Shown here: piece after piece, positions 1 through 16,800 of the stretch | How positions within the stretch are numbered: position 1 is the stretch's first letter | Layout of the letters: each line of letters opens with the position of its first letter | Assembly (NCBI RefSeq): GCF_051014685.1 | Contig: NW_027478595.1 | Coordinates: forward strand, 744,001-808,000 | Direction of reading: 5' to 3' | DNA length: 64,000 nt | DNA from: Ptiloglossa arizonensis | Lineage: Eukaryota > Arthropoda > Insecta > Hymenoptera > Colletidae | Notes under the pieces: generated by a model | Seen by the model: the letters and a program-made list of their open reading frames with translations, nothing else | Database searches by the model: none | What the model was told of the DNA's origin: nothing | Translations under genes and position numbers: made by a program

Positions 1-98
1 TATAACGTATAACGTATAACGTATTACGTATAACCTATGACGAATAACGTACAACGTATAACGTATAACTTGTAACGAAAAACGTATAACGAATTACG

Positions 99-106
99 TA
101 AAAACG
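99..106 (+). repeat. 8-base unit TAAAAACG (register +1)
   Basis: The sixth unit of the first C cassette has five A residues where the other six C cassettes have four. The phase of the array (start position modulo 7) is 1 before this unit and 2 after it. It lies in an A run, so a sequencing or assembly error is possible. Confidence 0.8.
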
Positions 107-778
107 TATGACGCATTACATGCTACGTATAAAGTATAACATTCAACGTATAACCTATGACGTATAACGTATAACTTGTAACGTATAACGTATAACGTAT
201 AACGTATAACGTATAACGTATAACGTATAACGTATAACGTATAACGTATAACGTATAACGTATAACGTATAACGTATAACGTATAACGTATAACGCATAA
301 AGTATAACGTATAACGTATAACGTATAACGTATAACGTATAACGTATTACGTATAACGTATAACGTATAACGTATAACGTATAACGTATAACGTATAACG
401 TATAACGTATAACGTATAACGTATAACGTATAACGTATAACGTATAACGTATGACGTATAACGTATAACGTGTAACGTATAACATATAACGTATAACCTG
501 TGACGTATAACGTATAACGTATAACGTATAACGTATAATGTATAACGTATAACATGTAACGTATAGCGTATAACGTATAACGTATAACGTATAACGTATA
601 ACGTATAACGTATAACGTATAACGTGTAACGTATAACGTATAACGTATTACGTATAACGTATAACGTATAACGTATAACGTATAACGTATAACGTATAAC
701 GTATAACGTATAACGTATAACGTAAAACGTATAACGTATAACGTATAACGTATAACGTATAACGTATAACGTATAACG

Positions 779-786
779 TATAAACG
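779..786 (+). repeat. 8-base unit TATAAACG (register +1)
   Basis: One extra A in an otherwise consensus unit moves the phase from 2 to 3, where it stays until 26,211. It is the only such unit in the window. Confidence 0.85.
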
Positions 787-3700
787 TATAACGTATAACG
801 TATAACGTATAACGTATAACGTATAACGTATAGCGTATAACGTATAACGTATAACGTATAACGTATAACGTATAACGTATAACGTATAACGTATAACGTA
901 TAACGTGTAACGTATAACGTGTAACGTATAACGTATAACGTATAACGTATAACGTATAACGTATAACGTATAACGCATAAAGTATAACGTATAACGTATA
1001 ACGTATAACGTATAACGTATAACGTATAACGTATAACGTATAACGTATAACGTATAACGTATAACGTATGGCGTATAACGTATAACGTATAATGTATAAC
1101 GTCCAACGTATAACGTATAACGTATAACGTATAACGTATAACGTATAACGTATAACGTATAACGTATAACGTATAACGTATAACGTCTAACGTACAACGT
1201 TTAACGTATACCGTATAACGAATAACGTATAACGTATATCGCATGACGTATAACGTATAACGTACAACGTTTAACGTATACCGTATAACGAATAACGTAT
1301 AACGTATATCGCATGACGTATAACATATAACGTATAACGTATAACGTATAACGTACAACGTATAACGTATAACGTATATCCTATAACGCATAACGTATAA
1401 CGTATAACGTATAACGTATAACGTATAACGAATAACGTATAACGTATAACGTATAACGTACAACGTTTAACGTATGACGTATAACGTATAACGTATAACG
1501 TATAACGTATAACGTATAACGTATAACGTATAACGTACAACGTATAACGTATAACGTATATCCTATAACGCATAACGTATAACGTATAACGTATAACGTA
1601 TAACGTATAACGTATAACGTATAACGTATAACGTATATCCTATAACGCATAACGTATAACGTATAACGTATAACGTATAACGTATAACGTATAACGTATA
1701 ACGTATAACGTATAACGAATAACGTATAACGTATAACGTATAACGTACAACGTATAACGTATAACGTACAACGTTTAACGTATAACGTATAACGTATAAC
1801 GTATAACGTATAGCGTATAACGTATAACGTATAACGTATAACGTCCAACGTATAACGTATAACGTATAACGTATAACGTATAACGTATAACGTACAACGT
1901 TTAACGTATACCGTATAACGAATATCGTATAACGTATATCGCATGACGTATAACATATAACGTATAACGTATAACGTATAACGTATAACGTACAACGTAT
2001 AACGTATAACGTATATCCTATAACGCATAACGTATAACGTATAACGTATAACGTATAACGTATAACGTATAACGTATAACGTATAACGTATAACGTATAC
2101 AGTATAATGTATAACGTATAACGTGTAACGTATAACGTATAACGTATAACGTATAACGTATAACGTATAACGTATAACGTATAACGTATAACGTATAACG
2201 TATAACGTATAACGTATAACGTTTAACGTATACCGTATAACGAATAACGTATAACGTATATCGCATGACGTATAACATATAACGTATAACGTATAACGTA
2301 TAACGTACAACGTATAACGTATAACGTATATCCTATAACGCATAACGTATAACGTATAACGTATAACGTATAACGTATAACGTATAACGTATATCGTATA
2401 ACGTATAACGTATAACGTGTAACGTATAACGTATAACGTATACAGTATAATGTATAACGTATAACGTGTAACGTATAACGTATAACGTATAACGTATAAC
2501 GTATAACGTATAACGTATAACGTATAACGTATAACGTATAACGTATAACGTATAACGTATAACGTATAACGTATAACGTATAACGTATAACGTATAACGT
2601 GTAACGTATAACGTATAACGTATAACGTATAACGTATAACGTATAACGTCTAACGTATAACGTATAACGTATAACGTATAACGTATATCGTATAACGTAT
2701 AACGTATAACGAATAACGTAAAACGTATAACGCATAATGTATAACGTATAACGTATAACGTATTACGTATTACGTATAACCTATGACGTATAACGTACAA
2801 CGTATAACGTATAACTTGTAACGAAAAACGTATAACGAATAACGTAAAACGTATGACGCATTACATGCTACGTATAAAGTATAACATTCAACGTATAACC
2901 TATGACGTATAACGTATAACTTGTAACGTATAACGTATAACGTATAACGTATAACCTATAACGTATAACGTATAACGTATAACGTATAACGTATAACGTA
3001 TAACGTATAACGTATAACGTATAACGTATAACGTATAACGTATAAAGTATAACGTATAACGTATAACGTATAACGTATAACGTATAACGTATTACGTATA
3101 ACGTATAACGTATAACGTATAACGTATAACGTATAACGTATAACGTATAACGTATAACGTATAACGTATATCGTATAACGTATAACGTATAACGTATAAC
3201 GTATAACGTATGACGTATAACGTATAACGTGTAACGTATAACATATAACGTATAACCTGTGACGTATAACGTATAACGTATAACGTATAACGTATAATGT
3301 ATAACGTATAACATGTAACGTATAGCGTATAACGTATAACGTATAACGTATAACGTATAACGTATAACGTATAACGTATAACGTATAACGTGTAACGTAT
3401 AACGTATAACGTATTACGTATAACGTATAACGTATAACGTATAACGTATAACGTATAACGTATAACGTATAACGTATAACGTATAACGTATAACGTATAA
3501 CGTATAACGTATAACGTATAACGTATAACGTATAACGTATAATGTATAACGTCCAACGTATAACGTATAACGTATAACGTACAACGTATAACGTATAACG
3601 TATAACGTATAACGTATAACGTATAACGTATAACGTATAACGTATAACGTATAACGTCTAACGTACAACGTTTAACGTATACCGTATAACGAATAACGTA

Positions 3701-6700
3701 TAGCGTATAACGTATAACGTATAACGTATAACGTCCAACGTATAACGTATAACGTATAACGTATAACGTATAACGTACAACGTTTAACGTATACCGTATA
3801 ACGAATAACGTATAACGTATATCGCATGGCGTATAACATATAACGTATAACGTATAACGTATAACGTACAACGTATAACGTATAACGTATATCCTATAAC
3901 GCATAACGTATAACGTATAACGTATAACGTATAACGTATAACGTATAACGTATAACGTATAACGTATAACGTATAACGTGTAACGTATAACGTATAACGT
4001 ATACAGTATAATGTATAACGTATAACGTGTAACGTATAACGTATAACGTATAACGTATAACGTGTAACGTATAACGTATAACGTATAACGTATAACGTAT
4101 AACGTATAACGTATAACATATAACGTATAACGTATAACGTATAACGTATAACGTATAACGTATAACGTATAACGTATAACGTATAACGTATAACGTATAA
4201 CGTCTAACGTATAACGTATAACGTATAACGTATAACGTATATCGTATAACGTATAACGTATAACGAATAACGTAAAACGTATAACGCATAATGTATAACG
4301 TATAACGTATAACGTATTACGTATAACCTATGACGTATAACGTACAACGTATAACGTATAACTTGTAACGAAAAACGTATAACGAATAACGTAAAACGTA
4401 TGACGCATTACATGCTACGTATAAAGTATAACATTCAACGTATAACCTATGACGTATAACGTATAACTTGTAACGTATAACGTATAACGTATAACGTATA
4501 ACCTATAACGTATAACGTATAACGTATAACGTATAACGTATAACGTATAACGTATAACGTATAACGTATAACGTATAACGTCTAACGTATAAAGTATAAC
4601 GTATAACGTATAACGTATAACGTATAACGTATAATGTATTACGTATAACGTATAACGTATAACGTATAACGTATAACATATAACGTATAACGTATAACGT
4701 ATAACGTATAACGTATAACGTCTAACGTATAAAGTATAACGTATAACGTATAACGTATAACGTATAACGTATAACGTATAATGTATTACGTATAACGTAT
4801 AACGTGTAACGTATAACGTATAACGTATAACGTATAACGTATAACGTATAACGTATAATGTATTACGTATAACGTATAACGTGTAACGTATAACGTATAA
4901 CGTATAACGTATAACGTGTAACGTATAACGTATAACGTGTAACGTATAACGTATAACGTATAACGTATAACGTATAACGTATAACGTATAACGTATAACG
5001 TATAACGTATAACGTATAACGTATAACGTATAACGTATAACGTATAACGTATAACGTCTAACGTATAACGTATAACGTATAACGTATAACGTATAACGTA
5101 TAACGTATGACGTATAACGTATAACGTGTAACGTATAACATATAACGTATAACCTGTGACGTATAACGTATAACGTATAACGTATAACGTATAACGTATA
5201 ATGTATAACGTATAACATGTAACGTATAGCGTATAACGTATAACGTATAACGTATAACGTATAACGTATAACGTATAACGTATAACGTGTAACGTATAAC
5301 GTATAACGTATTACGTATAACGTATAACGTATAACGTATAACGTATAACGTATAACGTATAACGTATAACGTATAACGTATAACGTATAACGTATAACGT
5401 ATAATGTATAACGTCCAACGTATAACGTATAACGTATAACGTATAACGTATAACGTATAACGTATAACGTATAACGTATAACGTATAACGTATAACGTCT
5501 AACGTACAACGTTTAACGTATACCGTATAACGAATAACGTATAACGTATATCGCATGACGTATAACGTATAACGTACAACGTTTAACGTATACCGTATAA
5601 CGAATAACGTATAACGTATATCGCATGACGTATAACATATAACGTATAACGTATAACGTATAACGTACAACGTATAACGTATAACGTATATCCTATAACG
5701 CATAACGTATAACGTATAACGTATAACGTATAACGTATAACGAATAACGTATAACGTGTAACGTATAACGTACAACGTTTAACGTATGACGTATAACGTA
5801 TAACGTATAACGTATAACGTATAACGTATAACGTATAACGTATAACGTACAACGTATAACGTATAACGTATTTCCTATAACGCATAACGTATAACGTAAA
5901 ACGTATAACGTATAACGTATAACGTATAACGTATAACGTATATCCTATAACGCATAACGTATAACGTATAACGTATAACGTATAACGTATAACGTATAAC
6001 GTATAACGTATAACGAATAACGTATAACGTATAACGTATAACGTACAACGTTTAACGTATAACGTATAACGTAGAACGTATAACGTATAACGTATAACGT
6101 ATAACGTATGACGTATAACGTATAACGTATAACGTATAACGTATATCCTATAACGCATAACGTATAACGTATAACGTATAACGTATAACGTATAACGTAT
6201 AACGTATAACGTATATCGTACAACGTTCAACGTATAACGTATAATGTATAACGTATAACGTATAACGTATAACGTATAACGTATAAGGTATAACGTATAA
6301 CGTATAACGTATAACGTATAACGTATAATGTATAACGTATAACGTATAACGTATAACGTACAACGTTTAACGTATAACGTATAACGTATAACGTATAACG
6401 TATAACGTATAACGTACAACGTATAACGTATAACGTATAACATATAACGTATAACGTATAACATATAACGTACAACGTATAACGTATAACGTATATCCTA
6501 TAACGCATATCGTATAACGTATAACGTATAACGTATAACGTATAACGTATAACGTATAACGTATAACGTATAACGTATAACGTATAACGTATAACGTATA
6601 ACGTATAACGTATAACGTATACAGTATAACGTATAACGTATAACGTGTAACGTATAACGTATAACGTATAACGTATAACGTATAACGTATAACGTATAAC

Positions 6701-9700
6701 GTATAACGTATAACGTATAACGTATAACGTGTGACGTATAACGTACAACGTTTAACGTATACCGTATAACGAATAACGTATAACGTATATCGCATGACGT
6801 ATAACATATAACGTATAACGTATAACGTATAACGTACAACGTATAACGTATAACGTATATCCTATAACGCATAACGTATAACGTATAACGTATAACGTAT
6901 AACGTATAACGTATAACGTATAACGAATACAGTATAATGTATAACGTATAACGTGTAACGTATAACGTATAACGTATAACGTATAACGTATAACGTATAA
7001 CGTATAACGTATAACGTATAACGTATAACGTATAACGTATAACGTATAACGTATAACGTATAGCGTATAACGTATAACGTATAACGTATAACGTCCAACG
7101 TATAACGTATAACGTATAACGTATAACGTATAACGTATAACGTACAACGTTTAACGTATACCGTATAACGAATAACGTATAACGTATATCGCATGACGTA
7201 TAACATATAACGTATAACGTATAACGTATAACGTACAACGTATAACGTATAACGTATATCCTATAACGCATAACGTATAACGTATAACGTATAACGTATA
7301 ACGTATAACGTATAACGTATAACGTATAACGTATAACGTATAACGTGTAACGTATAACGTATAACGTATACAGTATAATGTATAACGTATAACGTGTAAC
7401 GTATAACGTATAACGTATAACGTATAACGTATAACGTATAACGTATAACGTATAACGTATAACGTATAACGTATAACGTATAACGTATAACGTATAACGT
7501 ATAACGTATAACGTATACAGTATAACGTATAACGTATAACGTGTAACGTATATCGTATAACGTATAACGTATAACGAATAACGTAAAACGTATAACGCAT
7601 AATGTATAACGTATAACGTATAACGTATTACGTATAACCTATGACGAATAACGTACAACGTATAACGTATAACTTGTAACGAAAAACGTATAACGAATAA
7701 CGTAAAACGTATGACGCATTACATGCTACGTATAAAGTATAACATTCAACGTATAACCTATGACGTATAACGTATAACTTGTAACGTATAACGTATAACG
7801 TATAACGTATAACGTATAACGTATAACGTATAACGTATAACGTATAACGTATAACGTATAACGTATAACGTATAACGTATAACGTATAACGTATAACGCA
7901 TAAAGTATAACGTATAACGTATAACGTATAACGTATAACGTATAACGTATTACGTATAAAGTATAACGTATAACGTATAACGTATAACGTATAACGTATA
8001 ACGTATAACGTATAACGTATAATGTATAACGTATAACATGTAACGTATAGCGTATAACGTATAACGTATAACGTATAACGTATAACGTATAACGTATAAC
8101 GTATAACGTGTAACGTATAACGTATAACGTATTACGTATAACGTATAACGTATAACGTATAACGTATAACGTATAACGTATAACGTATAACGTATAACGT
8201 ATAACGTATAACGTAAAACGTATAACGTATAACGTATAACGTATAACGTATAACGTATAACGTATAACGTATAACGTATAACGTATAACGTATAACGTAT
8301 AACGTATAACGTATAACGTATAACGTATAACGTATAACGTATAACGTATAACGTATAACGTATAACGTATAACGTATAACGTATAACGTATAACGTATAA
8401 CGTATAACGTATAACGTGTAACGTATAACGTGTAACGTATAACGTATAACGTATAACGTATAACGTATAACGTATAACGTATAACGTATAACGTACAACG
8501 TTTAACGTATAACGTATAACGTATAACGTATAACGTACAACGTTTAACGTACAACGTATAACGTATAACGTATAACGTATAACGTATAACGTATAACGTA
8601 TAGCGTCTAACGTATAACGTATAACGTACAACGTATAACGTACAACGTATAACTTATAACGTATAATGTATAACGTATAACGTATAACGTATAACGTATA
8701 ACGTATGACGTATAACGTATAACGTACAACGTATAACGTATAACGTATAACGTCTAACGTACAACGTTTAACGTATACCGTATAACGAATAACGTATAAC
8801 GTATATCGCATGACGTATAACATATAACGTATAACGTATAACGTACAACGTATAACGTATAATGTATATCCTATAACGCATAACGTATAACGTATAACGT
8901 ATAACGTATAACGTATAACGTATAACGTATAACGTATAACGTATAACGTATAACGTATAACGTATAACGTATAACGTATACAGTATAACGTATAACGTAT
9001 AACGTGTAACGTATAACGTATAACGTATAACGTTTAACGTATAACGTATAACGTATAACGTATAACGTATAACGTATAACGAATAACGTATAACGTATAA
9101 CGTATAACGTATGGCGTATAACGTATAACGTATAATGTATAACGTCCAACGTAAAACGTATAACGTATAACGTATAACGTATAACGTACAACGTCCAACG
9201 TATAACGTATAACCTATAACGTATAACGTATAACGTACAACGTTTAACGTATACCGTATAACGAATAACGTATAACGTTTATCGCATGACGTATAACATA
9301 TAACGTATAACGCATAACGTATAACGTACAACGTATAACGTATAACGTATATCCTATAACGCATAACGTATAACGTATAACGTATAACGTATAACGTATA
9401 ACGTATAACGTATAACGTATAACGTATAACGTATAACGTATAACGTATAACGTATAACGTATAACGTATAACGTATAACGTATAACGTATAACGTATAAC
9501 GTATAGCGTATAACGTATAACGTATAACGTATAACGTATAACGTATAACGTATAACGTATAACGTATAACGTATAACGTATAACGTATAACGTATAACGT
9601 ATAACGTATAACGTATAACGTATAACGTATAACGTATAACGTATAACGTATAGCGTGTAACGTATAACGTATAACGATTAACGTAAAACGTATGACGTAT

Positions 9701-10899
9701 TACATATTACGTATAACGTATAACGTATAACGTATAACGTATAACGTATAACGTATAACGCATAACGTATAACGTATAACGTAGAACGTATAACGTATAA
9801 CGTATAACGTACAACGTTTAACGTATAACGTATAACGTAGAATGTATAACGTATAACGTATAACGTATAACGTATGACGTATAACGTATAACGTATAACG
9901 TATAACGTATGACGTATAACGTATAACGTATAACGTATAACGTATAACGTATAACGTATAACGTATAACGTATAACGTATAACGTATAACGTATAACGTA
10001 TAACGTATAACGTATAACGTACAACGTTTAACGTATACCGTATAACGAATAACGTATAACGAATATCGCATGACGTATAACATATAACGTATAACGTATA
10101 ACGTACAACGTATAACGTATAATGTACATCCTATAACGCATAACGTATAACGTATAACGTATAACGTATAACGTATAACGTATAACGTATAACGTATAAC
10201 GTATAACGTATAACGTATAACGTATAACGTATAACGTATAACGTATAACGTATAACGTATAACGTATAACGTATAACGTATAACGTATAACGTATAACGT
10301 ATAACGTATAACGTATACAGTATAATGTATAACGTATAACGTGTAACGTATAACGTATAACGTATAACGTATAACGTATAACGTATAACGTATAACGTAT
10401 AACGTATAACGTATAACGTATAACGTATAACGTATAACGTATAGCGTATAACGTATAACGTATAACGTATAACGTCCAACGTATAACGTATAACCTATAA
10501 CGTATAACGTATAACGTACAACGTTTAACGTATACCGTATAACGAATAACGTATAACGTATATCGCATGACGTATAACATATAACGTATAACGTATCACG
10601 TATAACGTATAACGTACAACGTATAACGTATAACGTATATCCTATAACGCATAACGTATAACGTATAACGTATAACGTATAACGTATAACGTATAACGTA
10701 TAACGTATAACGTATAACGTATAACGTATAGCGTATAACGTATAACGTATAACGTATAACGTCCAACGTATAACGTATAACGTATAACGTATAACGTATA
10801 ACGTATAACGTACAACGTTTAACGTATACCGTATAACGAATAACGTATAACGTATATCGCATGACGTATAACATATAACGTATAACGTATAACGTATAA

Positions 10900-13800
10900 C
10901 GTACAACGTATAACGTATAACGTATATCCAATAACGCATAACGTATAACGTATATCCAATAACGCATAACGTATAACGTATAACGTATAGCGTATAACGT
11001 ATAACGTATAACGTATAACGTATAACGTATAACGTATAACGTGTAACGTATAACGTATAACGTATAACGTATAACGTATAACGTATAACGTACATCGTCT
11101 AACGTATAACGTATAACGTATAACGTATAACGTACAACGTATAACGTATAACGTATAACGTATAACGTATAACGTATAACGTATAACGTATAACGTATAA
11201 CGTATAACGTATAACGTATAACGTATAACGTACAACGTTTAACGTATAACGTATAACGTATAACGTATAACGTATAACGTATAATGTATAACGAATAACG
11301 TATAACGTGTAACGTATAACGTATGGCGTATAACGTATAACGTATAATGTATAACGTCCAACGTATAACGTATAACGTATAACGTATAACGTATAACGTA
11401 CAACGTTTAACGTATACCGTATAACGAATAACGTATAACGTATATCGCATGACGTATAACATATAACGTATAACGAATAACGTATAACGTATATCGCATG
11501 ACGTATAACATATAACGTATAACGTATAACGTATAACGTACAACGTATAACGTATAACGTATATCCTATAACGCATAACGTATAACGTATAACGTATAGC
11601 GTATAACGTATAACGTATAACGTATAACGTATAACGTATAACGTATAACGTGTAACGTATAACGTATAACGTATAACGTATAACGTATAACGTATAACGT
11701 ACATCGTCTAACGTATAACGTATAACGTATAACGTATAACGTACAACGTATAACGTATAACGTATAACGTATAACGCATAACGTATAACGTATAACGTAT
11801 AACGTATAACGTATAACGTATAACGTATAACGTATAACGTATAACGTATAACGAATAACGTATAACGTATAACGTATAACGTATAACGTATGGCGTATAA
11901 CGTATAACGTATAACGTATGACGTACAACGTATAACGTATAACGTATATCCTATAACGCATAACGTATAACGTATAACGTATAACGTATAACGTATAACG
12001 TATAACGTATAACGTATATCCTATAACGCATAACGTATAACGTATAACGTATAACGTATAACGTATAACGTATAACGTATAACGTATAACGAATAACGAA
12101 TAACGTATAACGTATAACGTATAACGTATAACGTATAACGTATAACGTATAACGTATAACGTATAACGTATAACGTATAACGTATGGCGTATAACGTATA
12201 ACGTATAACGTATAACGTCCAACGTATAACGTATAACGTATAACGTATAACGTATAACGTACAACGTTTAACGTATACCGTATAACGAATAACGTATAAC
12301 GTTTATCGCATGACGTATAACATATAACGTATAACGTATAACGTATAACGTACAACGTATAACGTATAACGTATATCCTATAACGCATAACGTATACCGT
12401 ATAACGAATAACGTATAACGTTTATCGCATGACGTATAACATATAACGTATAACGTATAACGTATAACGTATAACGTATAACGTATAACGCATAACGTAT
12501 AACGTATAACGTATAACGTATAACGTATAACGTATAACGTATAACGTATACAGTATAACGTATAACGTATAACGTGTAACGTATAACGTATAACGTATAA
12601 CGTATAACGTATAACGTATAACGTATAACGTATAACGTATAACGAATAACGTATAACGTATAACGTATAACGTATAACGTATAACGTAAAACGTACAACG
12701 TTTAACGTATACCGTATAACGAATAACGCATAACGTATATCGCATGACGTATAACATATAACGTATAACGTATAACGTACAACGTATAACGTATAATGTA
12801 TATCCTATAACGCATAATGTATAACGTATAACGTATAACGTATAACGTATAACGTACAACGTTTAACGTATAACGTATAACGTATAACGTATAACGTATA
12901 ACGTATAACGTATAACGTACAACGTATAACGTATAACGTATATCCTATAACGCATAACGTATAACGTATAACGTATAACGTATAACGTATAACGTATAAC
13001 GTATAACGTATAACGTATAACGTATAACGTATAACGTATAACGTATAACGTATAACGTATAACGTATAACGTATAACGTATAACGTATAACGTATAACGT
13101 ATAACGTATAACGTATAACGTATAACGTATAACGTATAACGTATAACGTATAACGTATAACGTATAGCGTGTAACGTATAACGTATAACGATTAACGTAA
13201 AACGTATGACGTATTACATATTACGTATAACGTATAACGTATAACGTATAACGTATAACGTATAACGTATAACGTATAACGTATAACGTATAACGCATAA
13301 CGTATAACGTATAACGTAGAACGTATAACGTATAACGTATAACGTACTACGTTTAACATATAACGTATAACGTAGAAAGTATAACGTATAACGTATAACG
13401 TATAACGTATGACGTATAACGTATAACGTATAACGTATAACGTATGACGTATAACGTATAACGTATAACGTATAACGTATAACGTATAACGTATAACGTA
13501 TAACGTATAACGTATAACGTATAACGTATAACGTATAACGTATAACGTATAACGTACAACGTTTAACGTATACCGTATAACGAATAACGTATAACGTATA
13601 TCGCATGACGTATAACATATAACGTATAACGTATAACGTACAACGTATAACGTATAATGTATATCCTATAACGCATAACGTATAACGTATAACGTATAAC
13701 GTATAACGTATAACGTATAACGTATAACGTATAACGTATAACGTATAACGTATAACGTATAACGTATAACGTATAACGTATAACGTATAACGTATTACGT

Positions 13801-16800
13801 ATAACGTATAACGTATAACGTGTAACGTATAACGTATAGCGTATAACGTATAACGTATAACGTATAACGTCCAACGTATAACGTATAACGTATAACGTAT
13901 AACGTATAACGTACAACGTTTAACGTATACCGTATAACGAATAACGTATAACGTATATCGCATGACGTATTACATATAACGTATAACGTATAACGTATAA
14001 CGTACAACGTATAACGTATAACGTATATCCTATAACGCATAACGTATAACGTATAACGTATAACGTATAACGTATAACGTATAACGTATAACGTATAACG
14101 TATAACGTATAACGTGTAACGTATAACGTATAACGTGTACAGTATAATGTATAACGTATAACGTGTAACGTATAACGTATAACGTATAACGTATAACGTA
14201 TAACGTATAACGTATAACGTATAACGTATAACGTATAACGTATAACGTATAGCGTATAACGTATAACGTATAACGTATAACGTCCAACGTATAACGTATA
14301 ACGTATAACGTATAACGTATAACGTACAACGTATAACGTATAACGTATATCCTATAACGCATAACGTATAACGTATAACGTATAACGTGTAACGTATAAC
14401 GTATAACGTATAACGTATAACGTATAACGTATAACGTATAACGTATAACGTATAACGTATAACGTATAACGTATAACGTATAACGTATAACGTATAACGT
14501 ATAGCGTATAACGTATAACGTATAACGTATAACGTGTAACGTATAACGTATAACGTATAACGTATAACGTATAACGTATAACGTACATCGTCTAACGTAT
14601 AACGTATAACGTATAACGTATAACGTACAACGTATAACGTATAACGTATAACGTATAACGTATAACGTATAACGTATAACGTATAACGTATAACGTATAA
14701 CGTATAACGTACAACATATAACGTATAACGTATATCCAATAACGCATAACGTATAACGTATATCCAATAACGCATAACGTATAACGTATAACGTATAGCG
14801 TATAACGTATAACGTATAACGTATAACGTATAACGTATAACGTATAACGTGTAACGTATAACGTATAACGTATAACGTATAACGTATAACGTATAACGTA
14901 CATCGTCTAACGTATAACGTATAACGTATAACGTATAACGTACAACGTATAACGTATAACGTATAACGTATAACGTATAACGTATAACGTATAACGTATA
15001 ACGTATAACGTATAACGTATAACGTATAACGTATAACGTATAACGTATAACGTACAACGTTTAACGTATAACGTATAACGTATAACGTATAACGTATAAC
15101 GTATAACGTATAACGAATAACGTATAACGTGTAACGTATAACGTATGGCGTATAACGTATAACGTATAATGTATAACGTCCAACGTATAACGTATAACGT
15201 ATAACGTATAACGTATAACGTACAACGTTTAACGTATACCGTATAACGAATAACGTATAACGTATATCGCATGACGTATAACATATAACGTATAACGAAT
15301 AACGTATAACGTATATCGCATGACGTATAACATATAACGTATAACGTATAACGTATAACGTACAACGTATAACGTATAACGTATATCCTATAACGCATAA
15401 CGTATAACGTATAACGTATAGCGTATAACGTATAACGTATAACGTATAACGTATAACGTATAACGTATAACGTGTAACGTATAACGTATAACGTATAACG
15501 TATAACGTATAACGTATAACGTACATCGTCTAACGTATAACGTATAACGTATAACGTATAACGTACAACGTATAACGTATAACGTATAACGTATAACGCA
15601 TAACGTATAACGTATAACGTATAACGTATAACGTATAACGTATAACGTATAACGTATAACGTATAACGTATAACGTATAACGAATAACGTATAACGTATA
15701 ACGTATAACGTATAACGTATGGCGTATAACGTATAACGTATAACGTATGACGTACAACGTATAACGTATAACGTATATCCTATAACGCATAACGTATAAC
15801 GTATAACGTATAACGTATAACGTATAACGTATAACGTATAACGTATATCCTATAACGCATAACGTATAACGTATAACGTATAACGTATAACGTATAACGT
15901 ATAACGTATAACGTATAACGAATAACGAATAACGTATAACGTATAACGTATAACGTATAACGTATAACGTATAACGTATAACGTATAACGTATAACGTAT
16001 AACGTATAACGTATGGCGTATAACGTATAACGTATAACGTATAACGTCCGACGTATAACGTATAACGTATAACGTATAACGTATAACGTACAACGTTTAA
16101 CGTATACCGTATAACGAATAACGTATAACGTTTATCGCATGACGTATAACATATAACGTATAACGTATAACGTATAACGTACAACGTATAACGTATAACG
16201 TATATCCTATAACGCATAACGTATACCGTATAACGAATAACGTATAACGTTTATCGCATGACGTATAACATATAACGTATAACGTATAACGTATAACGTA
16301 TAACGTATAACGTATAACGCATAACGTATAACGTATAACGTATAACGTATAACGTATAACGTATAACGTATAACGTATACAGTATAACGTATAACGTATA
16401 ACGTGTAACGTATAACGTATAACGTATAACGTATAACGTATAACGTATAACGTATAACGTATAACGTATAACGAATAACGTATAACGTATAACGTATAAC
16501 GTATAACGTATAACGTAAAACGTACAACGTTTAACGTATACCGTATAACGAATAACGCATAACGTATATCGCATGACGTATAACATATAACGTATAACGT
16601 ATAACGTACAACGTATAACGTATAATGTATATCCTATAACGCATAACGTATAACGTATAACGTATAACGTATAACGTATAACGTACAACGTTTAACGTAT
16701 AACGTATAACGTATAACGTATAACGTATAACGTATAACGTATAACGTACAACGTATAACGTATAACGTATATCCTATAACGCATAACGTATAACGTATAA

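Larger units (their letters stand above)
1..5775 (+). repeat. Duplication of about 4.3 kb spacing in region I
   Basis: Bases 1 to about 1,460 match about 4,293 to 5,775. The doubled A cassette (1,193 and 1,263) recurs as 5,505 and 5,575 with the same 70-base spacing, 4,312 bases away. The C cassettes at the left ends are 4,293 bases apart. The 20-base difference equals three whole units minus the one extra base at 779-786. Confidence 0.75.
1..8759 (+). repeat. Satellite region I: C-headed segments with A cassettes
   Basis: This part of the array contains four copies of cassette C (starting at 64, 2,810, 4,357 and 7,668). Downstream of the copies recur the same minor markers, for example the variant pair TATAACA then TGTAACG followed by TATAGCG near 551, 3,309, 5,213 and 8,035. 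The distance from each C cassette to that marker differs between copies (about 440, 450, 810 and 320 bases), which shows gain and loss of whole units after the segments were copied. Ten A cassettes lie here, from 1,193 to 7,143. One early F cassette sits at 6,219, far from all other F copies. Confidence 0.85.
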
